Positions 6,633-9,877 of a stretch of 9,877 nucleotides of DNA are shown piece after piece. Made by a program: the position numbers and the translations under genes. Where the stretch lies: NCBI GenBank assembly GCA_030595765.1, contig JAUVCJ010000072.1:1-9877 (forward strand), in the 5' to 3' direction. The notes under the pieces are model-generated. The model saw only the letters and a list, made by a program, of their open reading frames with translations. It was not told the DNA's origin and did not search any database. Positions within the stretch are counted from its first letter, which is position 1, and each line of letters opens with the position of its first letter. The stretch is from Thermoplasmatota archaeon (GTDB lineage Archaea; Thermoplasmatota; Thermoplasmata; GCA-020350865; JAUVCJ01).

Positions 6633-6791
6633 ACTTCGCGCATCTGTGAACGCCATTTCGCTCACCCATGATAGCCACTTCGTGCATCTGAAATAACCGC
6701 TTCGCTCATCTGAGATAGCCATTTCACTCTCACTCACCTGTAATGGCCAGTTTGCGCACTGTGATGCCCACTTCGCTCATCCGTTATGGCT
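6633..6791. repeat. Seven degenerate ~22-bp tandem units with dyad symmetry upstream of the operon
   Basis: Seven adjoining units run 6633-6654, 6655-6676, 6677-6698, 6699-6720, 6721-6748 (28 bp, enlarged), 6749-6769 (21 bp) and 6770-6791, plus a trailing fragment CTGAGATATGG. Typical features are a start (A/G)CTTCG, a core GCTCATC, and an end GATAGCC. Within a unit GCTCATC and GATAGC form an imperfect inverted repeat around three bases (clearest at 6704-6719), as expected for a dimeric regulator site. The 22-bp period is about two helical turns, so sites face the same side. The array fills most of the 296-base gap between the wHTH gene and nadC. The remainder, 6792-6875, holds a 10-bp palindrome CATAATTATG (6845-6854) and nothing else I recognise. 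Confidence 0.85.
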
Positions 6792-6875
6792 CTGAGATAT
6801 GGGGAACATAGTGATTAATACTCCTGTTCTAGGCCGCATCCAGCCATAATTATGCGCAGGCCCCTGATTTATGCT

Positions 6876-7697
6876 CTAGTCTTGGCCAAAGACATCCATG
6901 AGCATGCTGAAATCTATCGAACGCACCGAATGGGTTAACCATCCAAGAGATATCATGTCTGCCACACATGCATATTCAGCAATGTTGTCCGGGGTAATTC
7001 CACCAGATATCTCCAGCCGAACTGTGGGGTCTATCCTGCGAACAGCAGCGGCTGTGATCGCTGCCTCTTCAGGTGTGAAGTTATCCAGCATGATCGTATT
7101 GGCTCCAATATCTGCAGCCTCCATGGCCTGTTCCCTATCCTCAACCTCCACCTCCACCGGGCCGTTTCCTGATGCCTTTGCCCTTTTGATGGCCTCTGCC
7201 ATGGACCCAACAACAGCGATGTGGTTTTCCTTGATGAGGATGGCATCATAAAGTCCTTGCCTGTGAGGATGTCCGCCTCCTGCCGCTACTGCGGCTTTCT
7301 CAAGCCCTCTAAGGCCAGGGGTGGTCTTTCTTGTGGCCGCCACCTGGACATTGGGGTTTAGAAGGGTAACTGCATCCACAAGTGCTCTTGTTAGGGTGGC
7401 GATACCGCTGAGCCTTCCGAGAAGATTGAGAGCTAGCCGCTCTCCAGCAAGGATGTCCTTTATCCTGCCCTTAACACTGATAATGACCTCTCCGATCGTT
7501 GCCCGGTCCCCATTGGCGAATTCGCAAGTAACGATACAATTGAGCTCTTTGAATACATCAATGCATACATCAAGGCCAGCCAGGACACAACTCTCTTTTG
7601 CATAGATGGATGCACTGCCCTCCTGGTTCTCCATCAAAGAGTTGGAGGTAATGTCACCACTTCCAATGTCCTCTTCAAGCCAGCCCTGCAAGTCCAT
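6876..7697 (-). CDS. nadC: Quinolinate phosphoribosyltransferase (decarboxylating), NadC
   Basis: This enzyme (EC 2.4.2.19) converts quinolinate and PRPP to nicotinate mononucleotide, CO2 and pyrophosphate, in de novo NAD synthesis in the cytoplasm. The 273-residue length is normal. The N-terminal motif EEDIGSGDITS is at residues 8-18. The quinolinate/PRPP-binding ATRKTTPGLR is at 121-130, GGGHPHRQGLYD at 140-151, KENH at 156-159, EVEVE at 182-186, LDN at 204-206, EISGGI at 229-234 and SLGWLTHS at 250-257. All key residues are present. An in-frame TAA two codons before the ATG at 7697 fixes this as the first usable start. A TATA-like element about 27 bases upstream suggests a leaderless mRNA. 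It appears to be a single-gene unit, divergent from cdhD; nadA and nadB are not in view. Confidence 0.96.
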   Translation of the reverse strand: MDLQGWLEEDIGSGDITSNSLMENQEGSASIYAKESCVLAGLDVCIDVFKELNCIVTCEFANGDRATIGEVIISVKGRIKDILAGERLALNLLGRLSGIATLTRALVDAVTLLNPNVQVAATRKTTPGLRGLEKAAVAAGGGHPHRQGLYDAILIKENHIAVVGSMAEAIKRAKASGNGPVEVEVEDREQAMEAADIGANTIMLDNFTPEEAAITAAAVRRIDPTVRLEISGGITPDNIAEYACVADMISLGWLTHSVRSIDFSMLMDVFGQD

Positions 7698-7720
7698 GCA
7701 TTACATCATGGCCCTCCGGC

Positions 7721-7730
7721 ATAAAAGGTT
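7721..7730 (-). promoter_or_regulatory. Predicted TATA-like promoter of nadC
   Basis: The minus strand reads AACCTTTTAT, centred about 27 bases before the nadC ATG, which puts initiation at or beside the start codon. A GGAGGG at 7712-7717 lies too far from the ATG to serve it and would be upstream of such an initiation point. Confidence 0.4.
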
Positions 7731-7859
7731 TTCAGCCTGCACATCTGCCTTCCACTGATAACACCTTCATTTAGCGGATCATACCTTTTTCAGCCTGCGC
7801 ATCCAAATTTGGGCTGATCGCATCCTATTTCACATCACCCATCCAAATTCATGATGGTG
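7731..7859. promoter_or_regulatory. Repeated and dyad elements in the nadC-cdhD divergent region
   Basis: The 224-base gap between nadC and the cdhD ATG has no gene but several short repeated elements. TTCAGCCTGC(A/G)CATC occurs at 7731-7744, and again from 7790 with one base changed, 60 bp apart. CATCCAAATT occurs at 7800-7809 and 7840-7849, 40 bp apart. CCAAATTTGG (7803-7812) is a perfect 10-bp palindrome. CACCCATC (7836-7843) and GATGGTG (7853-7859) form an inverted repeat with one bulged base and a nine-base centre, some 60-85 bases before the cdhD start. These look like regulator sites for one or both genes, but no known operator is recognised. Confidence 0.4.
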
Positions 7860-7879
7860 TTATTTCCAAATCCACCGCA

Positions 7880-7891
7880 AATAATAATTAA
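7880..7891 (+). promoter_or_regulatory. Predicted TATA region of cdhD-cdhE
   Basis: AATAATAATTAA is the only AT-rich block near the cdhD start. It is centred about 27 bases before GTG 7913 and 36 before ATG 7922, so initiation is expected near 7910 and the mRNA would be leaderless or nearly so. Confidence 0.45.
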
Positions 7892-7921
7892 CCCGCCTTC
7901 CTTTTTGCAGCGGTGAATCCA

Positions 7922-9022
7922 ATGAGTGAGATGAACTGGCAGTGGAAAGGCTCCATAATTAAAACCCAACTAGGTTCGCATGGCGGGTCAAAAAAAGACC
8001 AGCGCCAACTTGCAAGTATTGGAGGAGCAAATTGCCTTCCGTTCATGAGCCCACCGGGCTCCACCTACCCAATGCCGCTCTTTGCCCTTGAGGTATTTGA
8101 TGACACACCTGAAGATGTTGCTGGGTTTGAGGACACACCGAAGGAGCTATTAGCGGATGTGGCCCGCTGGGCAAAGGCCTGTCAAGACCAGCACGGCGTG
8201 GATGCAGTATGTCTTAGACTGACCAGCACCAATCCCGAAGGGCTCAATAGCACCCCGGAATCCGCAGCATCGACAGTCATGAAGGTTCTAGAGGTTATTG
8301 ACCTGCCATTGATAGTCTATGGTTCAGGTAGCATGGAGAAGGACCTAGAGGTACTGACCGAGGTCGCCAGGGCTGCCAAGGGAGAACGATTGTATCTTGG
8401 CCATGTCCAGGAAGAGTCCTATGCCGAGATAGCCGATGCAGCAAAGGAGAACGGGCATGGCATCATAGCGTTTAGCAACCTTGACATAAACCTGGCCAAG
8501 CAGATGAATATCCTGCTTACAGAGCATGGGATCCCGCTGGAGGACATCATAATGGATCCCCTTCAGGCCGCTCTCGGCACTGGCCTGGAGTATTCCTACT
8601 CGGTGCTGGAGCGTATCCGCATAGGCGCCCTGGAGGGAGACAGGATGCTTCAAACCCCAGTGCTTTGCGACTCATCTGTTGCCTGGAAGGCCAGAGAAGC
8701 AACTGATGATGACCCTAAATTTGGAGATGTACGACTGCGTGGAATCTATTGGGAAGCAGCAACCGCATTCTCATCTTTAATGGCAGGCTCTGAGCTTTTT
8801 CTGATGCGCCATCCCAAGGCCATGGCAATGTTGAAAAAGACAGCACAAGACCTTTCCAAATGTGGCGACTCAAAAGATTGTAACTCTGAAGGTATTAACT
8901 CCAAATGTGGCGGCTCAAAAGATTGTAACTCCGAAGGCGGCAACTCCGAAGGTATTAACTCCAATGGTGGTAACTCCAAAGACGGTAGCTCCAAAGATAG
9001 TAACTCTGGAGGTGGTAACTGA
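7922..9022 (+). CDS. cdhD: Acetyl-CoA decarbonylase/synthase delta subunit (CdhD), with unusual repeat tail
   Basis: This is the small subunit of the corrinoid iron-sulfur protein, which with CdhE carries the methyl group between tetrahydropterin and acetyl-CoA synthase in the Wood-Ljungdahl pathway. From ATG 7922 the protein has 366 residues. Family blocks include LTSTNPEG, VYGSGSMEKD, IIMDPLQAALGTGLEYSY, ERIRIGALEGDRML, RGIYWEAATAFSSLMAGSE and LFLMRHPKAMAMLKK, in the order expected of a TIM-barrel CdhD/AcsD. The N-terminal extension found in some methanogen CdhD proteins is absent. After residue 311 comes a 55-residue tail of pentapeptide repeats that I do not know from this family. An upstream in-frame GTG at 7913 would add three residues; ATG 7922 is preferred because GGTG lies six bases before it. 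The promoter faces away from nadC, so cdhA/B/C are not directly upstream. The stop overlaps the cdhE start (TGATG). Confidence 0.93.
   Translation: MSEMNWQWKGSIIKTQLGSHGGSKKDQRQLASIGGANCLPFMSPPGSTYPMPLFALEVFDDTPEDVAGFEDTPKELLADVARWAKACQDQHGVDAVCLRLTSTNPEGLNSTPESAASTVMKVLEVIDLPLIVYGSGSMEKDLEVLTEVARAAKGERLYLGHVQEESYAEIADAAKENGHGIIAFSNLDINLAKQMNILLTEHGIPLEDIIMDPLQAALGTGLEYSYSVLERIRIGALEGDRMLQTPVLCDSSVAWKAREATDDDPKFGDVRLRGIYWEAATAFSSLMAGSELFLMRHPKAMAMLKKTAQDLSKCGDSKDCNSEGINSKCGGSKDCNSEGGNSEGINSNGGNSKDGSSKDSNSGGGN
8855..9019 (+). repeat. 15-bp tandem array encoding 11 pentapeptides at the CdhD C-terminus
   Basis: Eleven in-frame 15-bp units end directly before the cdhD stop. The peptides are SKCGD, SKDCN, SEGIN, then SKCGG, SKDCN, SEGGN, then SEGIN, SNGGN, SKDGS, SKDSN and SGGGN: always Ser first, usually Asn last. 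A 45-bp higher-order unit is visible: 8855-8899 and 8900-8944 are nearly identical over three pentapeptides. Differences between copies include synonymous third-position changes (TCC/TCA/TCT, GGC/GGT), so the array is not freshly duplicated. Four cysteines occur, all in the first five units. The tail is hydrophilic and predicted disordered. Being a multiple of three, copy-number change keeps the reading frame. Confidence 0.95.
9008..9015 (+). promoter_or_regulatory. cdhE ribosome-binding site inside the last cdhD repeat
   Basis: GGAGGTGG lies six bases before the cdhE ATG at 9022 (eight when measured from the GGAGGT core) and matches the anti-Shine-Dalgarno closely. It is formed by the Gly codons of the final pentapeptide, SGGGN; earlier units vary at this place, and none carries GGAGG. 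The last repeat therefore serves both protein tail and translation of the next gene. Confidence 0.8.
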
Positions 9023-9877
9023 TGCCTTCAGCTATCGAGATATTCAAACTGCTTCCAAAAACCAACTGCCAGGACTGTAACCAGAAAACCTGTCTTGCCT
9101 ATGCGATGGGACTTGCCAATGGCAAGTTTAGCGTGGAGGACTGCCCCCATCTAGCACCAGAAGCAAAGGCTTCCCTGGCAACCTCTTCAGAGCCTCCGGT
9201 AAGGCTTGTCACTATCGGCACAGGCAAGAGCGCTGTGAAATTGGGTGACGAGAGCGTGATGTTCAGGCACGAGAAGAGGCTGGAGAACCCAACTGCCTAC
9301 GGCCTCCTTCTGTCAGATAACGACCCAGACCTGGAAACAAAGCTTGAGCAGGCTATCTCCTCAAGGTTTGAGCGGGTTGGTGAGAACATTGGCCTAAATG
9401 TAATGGCACTTGAATGCGCAAGTGGACAGGCTGACACCTACTTGCAAGCCCTGGAAAGGGTAATAGGCAACGGTATGGCAATGGTCCTGATGGCTCCACT
9501 GGATGTGCTTGATGCAGCATTGGGAATATGCGCCGATAAGAGACCTCTGATCTGGGCTGATGACAAAAATGATACCGACCTTGACGGCTTGGTTGCTTTG
9601 GCCCTCAAACACGATGTTCCTGCAGCCCTCCAGTGTCAAGATGACCTTAAAGGCACACAGGGAAAGGCAGCTGTAGCTGGCCTAAAGGACATGGTGCTCG
9701 ACATCGGCGGATCATCGCTGTTGGATACCTTTGCAACTGCGACAAATGCCAGGGCCATGGCTGTTAAACGCTCGGATCGGATATATGGCCACCCCTTGAT
9801 GATGGTGGTGGGTCCAGGTATGGGTGTGGATGAGAATCAGGAAAATAATGAGATCGATGACGTGAATGATGGGCAAT
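9022..9877 (+). CDS. cdhE: Acetyl-CoA decarbonylase/synthase gamma subunit (CdhE), partial at window end
   Basis: This is the large subunit of the corrinoid iron-sulfur protein; it holds a 4Fe-4S cluster and, in its C-terminal part, the cobamide that carries the methyl group. The first 285 residues are present and open to the window end; the full family protein is about 450-480 residues, so the corrinoid-binding domain lies outside. The cluster motif is complete: Cys16-x2-Cys19-x4-Cys24-x16-Cys41 in TNCQDCNQKTCLAYA...EDC. RLVTIGTGKSAVKLG and VMFRHEKRLENP follow, as in the family, then the TIM-barrel region (LIWADDKND, MVLDIGG). Residues 270-285 are acidic and Asn-rich (DENQENNEIDDVNDGQ), unlike the hydrophobic segment I expect there, and may be a lineage-specific insertion. 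The ATG overlaps the cdhD stop by one base, with a strong ribosome-binding site, so the pair is translationally coupled. Confidence 0.93.
   Translation, partial: MPSAIEIFKLLPKTNCQDCNQKTCLAYAMGLANGKFSVEDCPHLAPEAKASLATSSEPPVRLVTIGTGKSAVKLGDESVMFRHEKRLENPTAYGLLLSDNDPDLETKLEQAISSRFERVGENIGLNVMALECASGQADTYLQALERVIGNGMAMVLMAPLDVLDAALGICADKRPLIWADDKNDTDLDGLVALALKHDVPAALQCQDDLKGTQGKAAVAGLKDMVLDIGGSSLLDTFATATNARAMAVKRSDRIYGHPLMMVVGPGMGVDENQENNEIDDVNDGQ

Noticed and set aside
6633..6791. CRISPR array or short coding repeat protein
   Set aside because: Units adjoin without spacers, are degenerate, and indels in units 5 and 6 are not multiples of three across the array; no supported reading frame runs through it.
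7701..7709. Mini open frame ATG-ATG-TAA with GGAGGG just upstream of nadC
   Set aside because: The TATA-like box at 7721-7730 predicts initiation near 7697-7700, after this mini frame, so it is probably not transcribed; two codons and stop are easily due to chance.
8746..8994. Minus-strand open frame with ELPSLELPP-type repeats
   Set aside because: It is the reverse shadow of the CdhD pentapeptide array; the plus-strand frame is fixed by the strong CdhD match and the cdhE coupling.
8850..9024. Frameshift or gene decay at the end of cdhD
   Set aside because: The repeat tail stays in frame through all eleven units and ends in a TGATG overlap with a proper ribosome-binding site, so it looks intact.

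Overview
The window looks archaeal. Several genes have a TATA-like box about 25-30 bases upstream of the start (secreted-protein gene, wHTH gene, nadC, cdhD). Some starts appear leaderless and others carry GGAGG or GGTG ribosome-binding sites at short, regular spacing. Two subunits of the archaeal-type acetyl-CoA decarbonylase/synthase are encoded, with a KaiC-like ATPase operon and secreted proteins rich in Asn-X-Ser/Thr sequons. Together these suggest an anaerobic euryarchaeon-type organism with a Wood-Ljungdahl pathway. A Thermoplasmatota-like lineage is my guess only; nothing here proves it.

Layout. (a) Positions 1-117 hold at least nine perfect copies of a 13-bp tandem repeat, cut by the window edge. 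(b) 176-1925, minus strand: a two-gene sugar-nucleotide unit, with a LegB-like NAD-dependent 4,6-dehydratase followed by a short nucleotidyltransferase. (c) 2118-4889, plus strand, divergent from (b): two exported proteins. The first is an unrecognised secreted protein with eight sequons; the second is a type I membrane protein with a CARDB domain near the C-terminus. (d) 5091-6579, minus strand: a tightly coupled three-gene operon of a winged-helix protein, an 82-residue unknown protein and a single-domain KaiC-like ATPase. Directly upstream of its promoter lies an array of seven degenerate ~22-bp units with operator-like dyad symmetry. (e) 6876-7697, minus strand: nadC (quinolinate phosphoribosyltransferase). 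(f) 7922-9877, plus strand, divergent from nadC: cdhD and the start of cdhE, overlapping as TGATG.

How the parts may work together. The sugar-nucleotide genes could supply an activated deoxy-amino sugar for the cell surface, and the adjacent exported proteins carry many possible glycosylation sites; this link is inference. The wHTH/82-aa/KaiC operon looks like a small regulatory or signalling module, possibly acting on the repeat array in its own promoter. CdhD and CdhE form the corrinoid iron-sulfur protein that passes a methyl group to the acetyl-CoA synthase.

The most unusual feature is the C-terminus of CdhD. It ends in eleven consecutive five-residue Ser-initial repeats (55 residues, four cysteines), encoded by a 15-bp tandem array whose last unit also forms the ribosome-binding site of cdhE. 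CdhE itself seems to carry an acidic, Asn-rich insertion where the window ends. No RNA genes, CRISPR arrays or transposases were seen.
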